Assembly (NCBI GenBank): GCA_964017065.1
Contig: OZ024783.1
Span: 17,831,752-17,895,751 of the forward strand
DNA from: Haliclona indistincta
Taxonomy: Eukaryota > Porifera > Demospongiae > Haplosclerida > Chalinidae
Length of the DNA stretch: 64,000 bases
Reading direction: 5' to 3'
In this document: positions 32,398 through 42,477 of the stretch, piece by piece
Layout of the letters: each line of letters begins with the position of its first letter
How positions within the stretch are numbered: position 1 is the stretch's first letter
The notes under the pieces: model-generated
The model's input: only the letters and a program-made list of their open reading frames with translations
The model's database searches: none
Told to the model about the DNA's origin: nothing
Program-made: the position numbers and the translations under genes

Positions 32398-33336
32398 AGG
32401 GAGGGCGGGGTAATTCCGCCCACACTTCCGTGTTTCCAACTTAAGAGCTGCTTTACTCCAGCAGAGAACAATCTTTCCAACAACCAATAGCAGGATCTTG
32501 TAGGTCAATCTAAGTGCTCTTAGTGGTTGCAACTAGAGCAAGTCACTATCACCGTTAATAATAACAGCAGCTTGACTTGCCTAATTACTGAGAAAATTCA
32601 AAAATTATTTTTCGGGGTAATTCCGCCCATCACGCTTTTTCTATTGTGAAGAGGAGATTGCTAGGGGAAACGGTTTCTAGCCGCGAAAGAAAGGTTCTAT
32701 ACTATTTCCCAATAATCTCTGACAGTATTCGTGCGCAATTATTCGTGGAATATGAACATATGAAATCAGAATGCTGAATAAACATAGATGAAGAAGTGAT
32801 GAGTCATAGAAAAACGAGTTCCAGTTGTTGTGATTAACAATCATGTCGCTGACAGAAGTCACAGAGCCATTCTTCCTCCTCGCTCAGCATACTTTTTCAA
32901 AACATTCATTTCCTGTCATTTCAGCAAGCCGCACCTCTTAAAAATTCCTTCCTCGTGAGTGCGCTCCAAAGCCGCTTGCAGTCAGAGATAGGGTATGGAG
33001 TGTCTGTCTGAGCATCCCAAACTTTTTTATAGTATAATTGACTGTTAATAATCCATTCTATGCTTACACGAGGCTCTGAGTATAAAGCATGATTGAGCTA
33101 AGTAAGTTTTAGGAAGTTTTTTTGTAGTTTTTCGTCTACCATGATGACTAAAGATATGAATTTTTTATCAAAAGAAAGCAAGCTCATGCGCTTGCTTCAG
33201 CAGTTGAGTATAGCTATATAGTGTAGCAATTTATTCAGCACTTTGCTGCTGCTGTTCGCTTGCTTGTTTGCAGGCATCAGCTGCTCGAACTTGGAATGAG
33301 CGGAATTAGCATGGGCGAAATTACCCCGCCCTCCCT
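32398..33336. mobile_element. TA-flanked inverted-repeat transposon, 939 bp
   Basis: TA lies on both sides (32396-32397 and 33337-33338). The terminal repeats are AGGGAGGGCGGGGTAATT at both ends (18 bp, perfect), and a partial internal copy (ggggtaattccgcccatcac) lies at 32615. The spacer before T4 shows the empty site agcaaTActattctt at 17177-17190, and the one before T11 is also empty. TA targeting indicates a Tc1/mariner-type MITE. I recognise no transposase. It interrupts the upstream region of T7. Confidence 0.8.
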
Positions 33337-33339
33337 TAC

Positions 33340-33762
33340 TATTCTTACAGTGCGTAACATGATAGCACGATAAAGATATATCGATCATGATATAGTAATG
33401 TGATATATAACATAATACAATATCTATGACCACAATCATTGTAGTCCGGCTACGTGAACAACTACACTCGGTTCCAAAATAATGATCTGCGCGCGCGTCG
33501 TACTGGGCTACGTCACCAGCCACGCCTAACTAATTGGTGGTGTATGGTTTGAGTGACTACAATCTTGCATCTCTGGAGCCACAACCGAAACAGAGGTAAT
33601 CAGAGAATCTTGCTTTTGTTCCGACAGAGCCGTTTTGACACGATTGGTGCAATCATACACACAGCAAATCGTCACCACGGTTAGGTCTGTATTATAAAAT
33701 TGACAGCTTGCCGGTTGAATTAATAAATTAATAACTACTTTATAATTGTTTTGTGTCAGACA
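33340..33762. promoter_or_regulatory. Type A upstream region of T7
   Basis: Strongly conserved with 17185-17599 and 48110-48636, including ttgcatctctggagccacaa and gaatcttgcttttgttccga at about 33565-33625. No other feature is seen. Confidence 0.5.
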
Positions 33763-35847
33763 ATGTCTCGTCCAGCATCCACTCTGTACGATCAGTTGAC
33801 CTGTTCTGTTTGCCTTCACCGTTATAAAGATCCCAGAACTTTGCCGTGTCACCATAGCTTCTGTCGAGTGTGTCTGGGGCGAGTTCCAGTATTGGAACAG
33901 GAGGAGGCGGAACCTGAAAGCGGAGACGAGCAGCACGAGGCCGCTAAACTAGAACAGCAAGCAACTGCTATTGAAATAAAATGTCCATGCTGTCGCAAAA
34001 CTGCTTTTCTACCTCCTAGTGGAGTCAGCGAGCTACCCGCTGCATTCCTCATCAACAACCTCCTCGAGGTCCAGAAGGCGGCTGAGTACGAGACTGTCCA
34101 GATTACCAATCAAGTCCCCGCCATTTCGCGCTGTGAGGAACACGAGCGAATTTTAGAGTTTTACTGCAACGACTGTGGCACATTGGTGTGTTCAGTATGT
34201 GCTATAAAAGGTCATCGTAAACACGATTGCGATCTTGCCGCTGATGTAGCCAAGGACAGCAAGAAAGTGGTCGAGGATCAGCTTGCTTTACTGAGAAAAG
34301 ATGTGACACGCGTGGACGGTATGATCGCGCACTTAGAAAGTGCAAAGGAAAGGGTGATATTTGAAGGCGAAAAAACCAAGAAGGCGATCACAGACTCTGT
34401 GGAGCTACTTCATCGCCATGTTGAAGACGGAAAGACGAAGTTGGTGACAACTGTGAATCAGAATATTGAAGAGAAGCTGAGACCACTGGAGGATCAATGC
34501 GAGAAGGGTTTGGCCATTATAACGCAAATGAGGAACTCCGAGAGCGTCGTGGAGGGTCGTCTAGAGAAGTTGAAGGATTCCATAGAAATCATGGCATCAA
34601 AAGATGAGCTAATACAACTAATCAGTAAAGTGCGTGTAAGCCGTGAATCCGTCAATTTTACTGTTCCATACACGATTTCCTTTTCCTCAAACCCCACTCC
34701 TAGCTATGAAATAGGAGTATTGTTTGAACCTGCAGAAAACGATGCCACTAAAGATGTTTTCGTGGGGAGAGAGTGTCGCTACTTACTGTACCTTCCCGAG
34801 ACTGAAGCAAATTTGGTCTGCCATCTTGTGCCTTTTAATAAAACTTTAAAGTCATCCGAGTGTCAAATCAGATGTTTAGAAAATGGCAAGCACGAAGTGT
34901 CGTTCACTCCTAACAGAGTCGGTAGTCATGATCTAGTCATGTTTCCACATCTACCAATCAAGAAAACGACTATTGCTCAGTTTTATGTCTACTCACCGTT
35001 ATTGGTAGGTAATCGGACACCAATATCGAAGCAGACCATAAGGAAGCCCTCCGCAATGTCTATTACCGAAGAAGGTGACTTGATTGTGTGTGACGCTGCT
35101 AGTGACAGTATTACTGCTTATGCATCTAACGATGGGAAAAAATTGAGCACGTTTTATTCACTGGGAGGTTCTAAGAAGAAGTGTCTTAACAAGCCTTGTT
35201 GTGTGGGTGTGACACCTGACAACTGCATTATAGTGGTTGACAGTGGTAAGCAATGCTATCGTCTCCTCAAGATAAAGAGGGATGGAAAGTTGATTGCAAC
35301 AGCTCATTTAGCTGACAAATTGCAACTCTTATCTCCTAATGCATTGGCTGTACATCCAAGTGGAGAGATCTTTATTGTTGATTCCGATGCTAATTCGATA
35401 CTTGTTCTTACTTCAAATCTTAACTTTTGTCGTACTTTTGGTGGCAAAGGCAAGGCCCATGGCTATTTCGATCTGCCTCACAGTATAGCATTTGACTCAG
35501 CTGGTAGTGCATATGTCAGTGACTCCTTGAACGATCGGATTCAGAAGTTTTCAGCATCAGGAATGCTACAAGTTGATGCTTCATTTGCGATAACAAATGG
35601 TTCTGAAATAAGTTATGTTCAGTTAACACGACCAACTGCCCTTTGTATCAGCTCATACGATACATTATTTGTAACTGATGTACACCATCGTATCGCTGTG
35701 TTTGATACTCGAGGTTGCTTTCTTGGTGAAATACGCTATAATGAGGCACTATCTCCAATGAACCCATGTGCAATGGTTGTTGGTAAAGACGAGTCTTACC
35801 TGAGTGTATTAGACAGTTCCACTGAGACGCTTTTCATAGTGAAATAA
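33763..35847 (+). CDS. T7: type A intronless TRIM-NHL protein, 694 aa
   Basis: The full-length type A frame starts at the conserved MSRPAS methionine; an upstream in-frame TTG four codons earlier is ignored because sister genes lack it. The RING, B-box, coiled coil, filamin (EVSFTPNRVGSHD) and NHL repeats are complete. NHL1 is the TIRKPSAMSITEEGD cassette. Unique changes include LGRVPV after the RING, an extra VQ (SYVQLTRPTAL) in the fourth NHL repeat, and DVHHR for DEHHR. It is paired with the broken B copy T8. Intactness suggests it is or was recently functional. Confidence 0.93.
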   Translation: MSRPASTLYDQLTCSVCLHRYKDPRTLPCHHSFCRVCLGRVPVLEQEEAEPESGDEQHEAAKLEQQATAIEIKCPCCRKTAFLPPSGVSELPAAFLINNLLEVQKAAEYETVQITNQVPAISRCEEHERILEFYCNDCGTLVCSVCAIKGHRKHDCDLAADVAKDSKKVVEDQLALLRKDVTRVDGMIAHLESAKERVIFEGEKTKKAITDSVELLHRHVEDGKTKLVTTVNQNIEEKLRPLEDQCEKGLAIITQMRNSESVVEGRLEKLKDSIEIMASKDELIQLISKVRVSRESVNFTVPYTISFSSNPTPSYEIGVLFEPAENDATKDVFVGRECRYLLYLPETEANLVCHLVPFNKTLKSSECQIRCLENGKHEVSFTPNRVGSHDLVMFPHLPIKKTTIAQFYVYSPLLVGNRTPISKQTIRKPSAMSITEEGDLIVCDAASDSITAYASNDGKKLSTFYSLGGSKKKCLNKPCCVGVTPDNCIIVVDSGKQCYRLLKIKRDGKLIATAHLADKLQLLSPNALAVHPSGEIFIVDSDANSILVLTSNLNFCRTFGGKGKAHGYFDLPHSIAFDSAGSAYVSDSLNDRIQKFSASGMLQVDASFAITNGSEISYVQLTRPTALCISSYDTLFVTDVHHRIAVFDTRGCFLGEIRYNEALSPMNPCAMVVGKDESYLSVLDSSTETLFIVK

Positions 35848-36721
35848 ATTGAGAGTGTGTTATTGCAACGGTTATAATGACTGTGTGGAAATGTATTATG
35901 ATCAATTTATTCATATAATTATTACACGTATTTTAATCCGTTTGCCATAGCCTGAGTGAATAGTGTCATGTATGATCACCACTGAAATGCATGCTCACTG
36001 TCTGTTGTACCAGGGACGGTACAAAACCTGCTCGACGAACTCTGGATTATACTATACAATTGTGTTGAGTACATTTCAGCTGCCAAATTAATGCTGCCTG
36101 TGACCGCACGCGCAGCCCATGATAAAAATTGAGATCAATGTTCAACTTGAGGGGTTTGCGCTCATTCGATCGCTTCAATACAATTGGAAAGCTACTAGTC
36201 AGACTGACATTAGCAACTATTTTGATTGTGAGGGTAAGGACATGTGTGTCAACCCACAAGGACGTAATTATTTGACTTTCCAGGACTAATAACTAACATA
36301 AAGCTAATAGCAACAATATTGCAACACATTTTAACTTTTTTTTTTTTGGGGTCCCAAGGTGTCCGGATTGGAGAGGTCTCAACGTACTACCATATCACGC
36401 CCACATCAGTTACATGCCATGTACTGTACTGTGTAATGGACATGCATTGTGATAATCGTTTATCAACAGATTGATTATGTAACAGGGTGATAATGTGTAT
36501 TGCATGTCGTCATTATCTACTATACCTTATTTTGAAGCCAGGGCTCACACATGTGCCACTTTACAATCAGTCAGCCCACAATAATTATGTTTACAAATCT
36601 ACTACTGATTATTAATTGAATTTCAGTTGTAATGCTATAGTGTTATAGTACTACTTTAGCTAAACCACGACTGAGTTGAGTACTTATCAGTAGCCAAGTC
36701 AAAACAAATGCTGCTTGTGAC
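35848..36721. other. A-to-B spacer with promoter deletion
   Basis: Colinear with 13019-13984 up to gctgcttgtgact at 36721, then fused directly to the RING coding sequence (ttgacctgttctc). About 165 bp, including the type B core 5' flank and the start codon, are missing. gtgttatagtac at about 36640 is an empty Helitron-like target. Confidence 0.7.
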
Positions 36722-38703
36722 TTGACCTGTTCTCTTTGCCTCGAGTGCTATAAGGATCCCAGGACGCTACCGTGTCATCATAGCTTCTGCCGAGTGTGTC
36801 TTGATAATGTTACCGCACCGATTAGTGATGAAGAGTTCGAAGAGACAGGACAACCGACCATCATGTGCCCGGTCTGTCGCAATTCCGCTCTTTTGCCTCC
36901 TGGTGGAGTCAAGGAGCTACCTGCTGCATTTCTCATCAACAATCTACTCGAAATTCAAAAGGACACAAAGTACGTGAATGCCCAGCTCCCTAGCCAAGGA
37001 ATGTGCGACATACACGAGCGAGTACTCGAGTTTTATTGTAACGACTGTGGTGTGTTGCTATGCTCTGTGTGCTCTATTAAAGTCCATCGCGCACATGATT
37101 GCGATCTCGCCACTGATGTAGCCATAGCGAATAAAAAAGTGATCCAAGACCAACTTGCATTTCTAAGAAGAGATGTTTCTATCGTGAACAGCATGATCGC
37201 GAATGTTGACAGCGCAAACGATAGAATGATATCCGGAGGTGATGAAATTAGAAAGGCAATCACAGATGCTGTAGAACAACTCTATCGCCAAATCGAAGAA
37301 GAAAAAAGGAAGTTGTTGACAATGGTGGATCAGAATATCGTAGAGAAGCTTCAAGTTCTCAAGAATCATCGCGACAAGGGTATAGCCATGATAACACAAA
37401 TGAGAAGATCGGAGAGTGTTGTAGAAAGTAGACTTGAGAAAATCACAGATTCCATTGAAATTATGGCAGTAAAGGATCAGTTGGTTCAACTAGTCAGTGA
37501 AGCTCGGTTAAACTGTGAATCAATCAAGTTCACCGCACCTAAAATGCTTTTCTTCCATTCGAATCCTCTTCCATGCACTGACATAGGATTCTTGTTTGAA
37601 CCAGCCGAGAAGAATGTCAACCAAACCATTGCAGCTGGGAAGAAGTGTCACTACATGCTGTATCACACTAGAGCCGAAACAAATCCTGTCTGCCATCTTG
37701 TACCATCGAAAAAAAATTTAAACCAATAGAGTGTCAAGTCGTATTTTTAGAAAATGGAGACCACGAAATATCGTTTACTCCTACCAGAGTCGGTGATCAT
37801 GATCTGATCTTGTTTCCACTTTCTCCAATCAAGAAGACAACTGCAGCTCAGCTACTGGTCAACTCACCGTTCTTACAAGAAAATCGAAGACAGATTTCAA
37901 AGCAAATCCTTAGTAAGCCTTCCGCCAAGGCCATTACTAGAACAGATGACTTAGTTGTGTGTGAAACTGCTAATAACAGTGTCACTGTTCTTGCTGGTGA
38001 TGATGGAAAAAAATTAAGCACTATTTCTTCACTGGGTGGTTCTAAGAAGTGTCTTAACAAACCTTGTTGTGTGGGTGTGGCACCTGACAACTGCCTCATA
38101 GTGATCGACAGTGGTAGGCAATGCCATCGTCTCCTTAAGATACAGATGAATGGCAAATTGATTTCAACAGCAAGTTTACCTGATAAATTGAAATTCCAGT
38201 CTCCAAATGCATTACCATGTGGAGAGGTCTTCGTAGTTGACTCCGATGCTCATTTGATATATGCTGACCTAACACTTAGTCGTACTTTTGGCAGGAAAGG
38301 CAAGGCCCATGGCTTTTTCGATCAGCCTCACAGTATAGCATTTGACTCAGCTGGTAGTGTGTATATCAGTGATTCTATGAATAATCGCATTCAGAAGTTT
38401 TCTGCATCTGAAGAAGGTTCGCTTCAGTTTGATGCTGTGTTTGGAAGTAGAAATTGGTCTGGACCAAGTCACTTGAAAAGGTCAACTGCTCTTTGTATCA
38501 GGTGTTATGACACAATATTTGTAACTGATGAACATAATCGTATTGCTGCTTTCGACACGCAAGGTTGCTTTCTTGGTGAAGTGCACTACAGCAAGACATC
38601 GCTAAAAAATCCATGTGCAATGGTGATTGGTAAATATGAGTCTCATCTGAGTAGACTGAGTGTGTTGGATAGTTATGTTGAAGCACTATACATAATACAG
38701 TGA
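36722..38703 (+). pseudogene. T8: type B TRIM-NHL pseudogene without start codon
   Basis: Coding similarity begins at LTCSLCLECYKDP (residue 11 of T3); the first ten codons are deleted with the promoter, and no in-frame ATG lies upstream before a stop. The RING, B-box and coiled coil are open to 37729. One A is lost from the A-run near 37710, which shifts the frame and ends it at caa-tag. The NHL part is open again from about 37810 to 38703, but has in-frame losses (NALPCGEV for NALAIHPCGEV, LIYADL for SIYVFNADL) and a three-residue insertion near the end (LSRLSVLDSY). It cannot encode a normal protein. Confidence 0.92.
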
Positions 38704-38969
38704 TTCTGAACATGACAATAGAATAGCAACGTACTTATTGCTTTAGGTGGTGTATCTTTTCATTTTATATAATTATTATTATGTTTACTTTTGATAACTT
38801 CTATAGATCAGAGTACAAATATGCATATCAAATGAACATGATGATTTAAGGGCTGCAATAGAGATATCTGACAATACTATACAACAAATGTATAAGACTG
38901 TGAGACAGTCCTGCTGAGGGATACTTTGATGCTTATTTGTAAGGGATGAAAGCTCGCGACCGTATATAC

Positions 38970-39035
38970 CAGCCAGCATTTGAATCAGCTGGAAGTGCAT
39001 ATGTCACTCATGTCATATTCAAAAGTTTCCAATTC
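38970..39035 (+). pseudogene. NHL scar after T8
   Basis: cagcatttgaatcagctggaa and tcatattcaaaagtttcc match the scars at 16060 and 31155. Confidence 0.55.
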
Positions 39036-39244
39036 ATTATCATAGCCTTGAAACCTAATGTCCTACTCATTATACCACTAGTACTATGATACATGTTTTC
39101 GACTGATACACAAACACACAATTGTATGATGTTTTGATATAATTATAACATAATTGTGGCTCAAGTCAATGTAGTCTGGGTACAAGCTGAATTTTTCTGG
39201 CACGATGTAAGCATTACGCTCATGGTAAAAATAGTGCTTCTTAT

Positions 39245-39310
39245 TTGGGAGGCACAGTAGTGGCTCCTTATGTAGGGATAATCGGAAAAACAAGATGGCG
39301 GCTCATACAA
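39245..39310 (-). mobile_element. Isolated right end of family H block
   Basis: Reverse complement of the family H terminus: gtgcctccc end, then taaggagccactac, tccctacat, and gccgccatcttgttttt. The rest of the block is absent. It interrupts the flank at tgcttcttatt, which continues uninterrupted at about 22155. Confidence 0.55.
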
Positions 39311-39329
39311 AGAATTAGCTGATAACATT

Positions 39330-39860
39330 TTCTATTGACGCCTATTGATTTCAATACAGCTGACACTTATTCTCCGGAAGCAATGGTTATGGAATATGGA
39401 GAGGATGAGGAGGAAGAGGATGAAAGATTTGTGAACCGTCAGAAGATTGAAGAAGATGTGAAACAAAACATTGCTGTGGCACAGGTTTCATTCATTGCAT
39501 TATGAACTTGGAATTTTATATTACCATGCCTATAAATAATTAATTCTTTTATCTTATGTACAAGGCTAAACAAAAGCATCAATATGACTGCTGGCATTGC
39601 TCAGCTACAAGCTCTTCTGTTGGTTCAATAGTGTTGGTGAGAGATTTGGAAGGAAGAAGCGCCGAGGTGGAAAACTAGATTATCATTGGAGAGGACCATA
39701 TGTAATTACAAGCAGCTTAGGCAAAGGATTATTCAAGCTCAAAGAAAGAAATAGAGATCATGTTGGTTTCTTGCATATTATCATGATTTATCGTCAATTA
39801 TTGTAAGTTATTGATTGTGCTCATCTGAAGAAGTTTCATGAGTGTCAAGAATCAGATTAT
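39330..39860 (+). pseudogene. Ty3/gypsy integrase C-terminal remnant, possibly spliced
   Basis: Two readable segments resemble the end of a Ty3/gypsy integrase. 39334-39484 gives LTPIDFNTADTYSPEAMVMEY, an acidic stretch, then VKQNIAVAQ. About 39565-39790 gives AKQKHQYD, a VGSIVLVRD-like strand and, after a frameshift near 39645, RRGGKLDYHWRGPYVITSSL then GKGLFKLK. The segments are separated by about 80 bp that begin gtttca and end acaag, compatible with an intron. The frameshift shows decay. The motif order is known for gypsy integrases; domestication is not supported. Confidence 0.65.
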
Positions 39861-40067
39861 GATGATGAGCTCGAGGTATTATACGTAGCATATTATTATT
39901 AATTGGCATACTTTCGAGAAATTCAACCCGGCGTGGATCCTGTCCAAAAGTAGGCGGTCACGTCGTCATAGCGCGTTCTTCTCATTATAATTCAGCGCGA
40001 ACAATCCCCCATCTGGCTGGCACGCCTCTGTCGCGAAACCAAGTATAGGCCTTTTTTGTGTCACACT
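39861..40067. other. Short upstream region of T9, unlike other type A flanks
   Basis: The usual type A flank is missing. Instead 39995-40050 (cgcgaacaatc...cgcgaaacc...gtatagg) faintly resembles the right end of the 22738-23951 fold-back element, and ends 18 bp before the ATG. Confidence 0.4.
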
Positions 40068-42146
40068 ATGTCTCGTCCAGCATCCACTCTGTACGATCAG
40101 TTGATCTGTTCTGTTTGCCTCCAACGTTATAAAGATCCCAGAACTTTGGCGTGTCACCATAGCTTCTGCCGAGTGTGTCTGGAGCGAGTTCCAGTATTGG
40201 AACCGGATGAGCCGGAACCTGAAAGCGGAGAAGAGCAGCACGAGGCAGAGACAGCAGAACAGCAGGCAACACTATCTACTGAGATAAATTGTCCTTGCTG
40301 TCGCAAATCTGTTTTTCTACCTCCTGGTGGAGTCAGCGAGCTACCCGCTGCATTCCTCATCAACAACCTCCTCGACGTACAGAAAGCAGCAGAGTACGAG
40401 ACTGTCCAAATTACCAGACAAGCTTCCCACTCGCATTGTGAGGAACACGAGCGAATTGTCGAGTTTTACTGCAACGACTGTGGCATATTGGTGTGTTCAG
40501 TATGTGCTATAAAAGGCCATCGCACTCACAATTGTGATCTTGCCGCAGATGTAGCCAAGGACAATAAGAAACTGGTCGAGGATCAGCTTGCTTTACTGAG
40601 AAAAGATGTGACACACGTGGAAGATACGATCGCACAGTTAGAAAGTGCAAAGGAAGGGGTGCTACTTGAGGGCGAAATAACCAAAAAGGCGATCACAGAC
40701 GCTGTGGAGCTACTTCATCACCAAATCGAAGACGGAAAGATGAAGTTGATGACAACTGTGAATCAGAACATGGAAGAGAAGCTGAGACCACTGGAGGATC
40801 AATGCGAGAAGGGTTTGGCCATTATAACGCAAATGAGGAACTCCGAGAGCGTTGTGGAGGGTCGACTAGAGAAGTTAAAGGATTCCATAGAAATCATGCC
40901 ATTAAAAGATGAGCTAATGCAAATAATTAGTAAAGTCCGTGTAAGCCGTGAATCCATCAAGTTTACTGTTCCATACACGATTTCCTTTTCCTCAAATCCC
41001 AGTCCTAGCAATGAAATAGGATTATTGATTGAACCTGCAGAAAAAGATGCCACAAAAGAAGCTTTGGTGGGGAGAGAGTGTCGCTACTTACTGTATCTTC
41101 CCGAGACTGATGCAAATCTTGTCTGCCATCTTGTGTCTTTATACAAAAATTCAAAGTCATCTGAGTGTCAAATCAGATCTTTGGAAAATGGCAAGCACGA
41201 ACTGTTGTTTACTCCTAACAGAGTCGGTAGTCATGATCTAGTCATGTTTCCACTTTCACCAATCAAGAGAACGACTATTGCTCAGTTTTATGTCAACTCA
41301 CCGTTATTAGAAGGTAACAGGAGGCGGATTTCACGGCGACAAACCACAAAGAAACCATCCGATTTGGCTATTTCCAAGACAGGTGACTTGATTGTGTGTG
41401 AGACTGCTAGTGACTGTGTCACGATTTATGCATCAAACGATGGAAAGAAATTAAGCACTATTTCTTCACTGGGCGTTACTAAGAAGTGTCTTAACAAGCC
41501 TTGTTGTGTGGGTGTGACACCTGACAACTGCCTCATAGTGGTCGACAGTGGTAAGCAATGTTATCGTCTCATCAAGATACAGATGGATGGAAAGTTGATT
41601 GCAACAGCACAGTTAGCTGAAAAATTGCAACTCTTATCTCCTGATGCATTGGCTGTACATCCAAGTGGAGAGATCTTTATTGTTGATTCCGATGCTCATT
41701 CAATACTTGTTCTTACTTCAAATCTTAATTTTTGTCGTACTTTTGGCGGAAAAGGCAAGGCCCATGGCTATTTCGATCAGCCTCACAGTATAGCATTTGA
41801 CTCAGCTGGTAGTGCGTATGTCAGTGACTCTATGAACGATCGGATTCAGAAGTTTTCGGCGTCAGGATTGCTACAAGTTGATGCTTCATTTGCAAGCAGA
41901 AATGGTTCTGAACTAAGTCAGTTAAAACGACCATCTGCCCTTTGTATCAGCTCATACGATACATTATTTGTAACTGATGAGCACCATCGTATCGCTGTGT
42001 TTGATACTCGAGGTTACTTTTTTGGTGAAATACGCCATAGTGAGGCACTATCTCCAATGAACCCATGCGCAATGGTTGTTAGTAAGGACGAGTCTTACCT
42101 GAGTGTATTAGACAGTTCTGCTGAGACACTTTTCATAGTAAAATAA
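40068..42146 (+). CDS. T9: type A intronless TRIM-NHL protein, 692 aa
   Basis: Complete type A frame from the MSRPAS methionine. It is the most diverged A copy: LICSVCL and TLACHHSFC in the RING (all zinc ligands kept), an EPEPESGEEQHEAETAEQQ loop, CEEHERIVEFYC in the B-box, and LEGEITKKAITDAVELLHHQ in the coiled coil. Filamin and NHL are intact, and NHL1 is the RQTTKKPSDLAISKTGD cassette. Its promoter region differs from the other A copies, so its regulation may differ. Function is inferred from the family: E3 ligase with an NHL propeller. Confidence 0.93.
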   Translation: MSRPASTLYDQLICSVCLQRYKDPRTLACHHSFCRVCLERVPVLEPDEPEPESGEEQHEAETAEQQATLSTEINCPCCRKSVFLPPGGVSELPAAFLINNLLDVQKAAEYETVQITRQASHSHCEEHERIVEFYCNDCGILVCSVCAIKGHRTHNCDLAADVAKDNKKLVEDQLALLRKDVTHVEDTIAQLESAKEGVLLEGEITKKAITDAVELLHHQIEDGKMKLMTTVNQNMEEKLRPLEDQCEKGLAIITQMRNSESVVEGRLEKLKDSIEIMPLKDELMQIISKVRVSRESIKFTVPYTISFSSNPSPSNEIGLLIEPAEKDATKEALVGRECRYLLYLPETDANLVCHLVSLYKNSKSSECQIRSLENGKHELLFTPNRVGSHDLVMFPLSPIKRTTIAQFYVNSPLLEGNRRRISRRQTTKKPSDLAISKTGDLIVCETASDCVTIYASNDGKKLSTISSLGVTKKCLNKPCCVGVTPDNCLIVVDSGKQCYRLIKIQMDGKLIATAQLAEKLQLLSPDALAVHPSGEIFIVDSDAHSILVLTSNLNFCRTFGGKGKAHGYFDQPHSIAFDSAGSAYVSDSMNDRIQKFSASGLLQVDASFASRNGSELSQLKRPSALCISSYDTLFVTDEHHRIAVFDTRGYFFGEIRHSEALSPMNPCAMVVSKDESYLSVLDSSAETLFIVK

Positions 42147-42477
42147 CTAGAGTGTTGGATGATAGGGTGTAATGATCATAGTTTTCATAACACATAGTGA
42201 TTATGTGTAGTGTTTTATTATAGTACTACTACTGAAGCTAAACCACGAATGAGTTGAATAAAATAATATCAGCAGCCTGACTGCGACCGCGCGCGAATCA
42301 CAGTTGGGCGTGTCCCGACCTCAGCCTTAACGGGAGGTCGGGTGTCACACGTTCACCGTAATTGTTCTACTGCACGATTTGGTGCGACTCCCCAATCAGA
42401 TTGCAGCATTTTCAAATTTTCTACAAGACATGTATACAACACTACATGTTAACAACAGTACCTAGCAACTCTAGCTA
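42147..42477. other. Spacer after T9
   Basis: Contains ttatagtactactactgaag, like the type B flank, and a segment (cccgacctcagccttaacgg at about 42317) that recurs inverted near 44408 (ccgttaaggttgaagtcggg). The two sit just outside the ends of the 42478-44323 block, so they form an outer inverted repeat of about 30 bp. No gene. Confidence 0.45.

Noticed and set aside
33526..33936. Minus-strand gene overlapping the start of T7 (and matching frames over T2, T4, T9)
   Set aside because: It recurs wherever the type A start is conserved, as expected for an antisense shadow; no domain is recognised.
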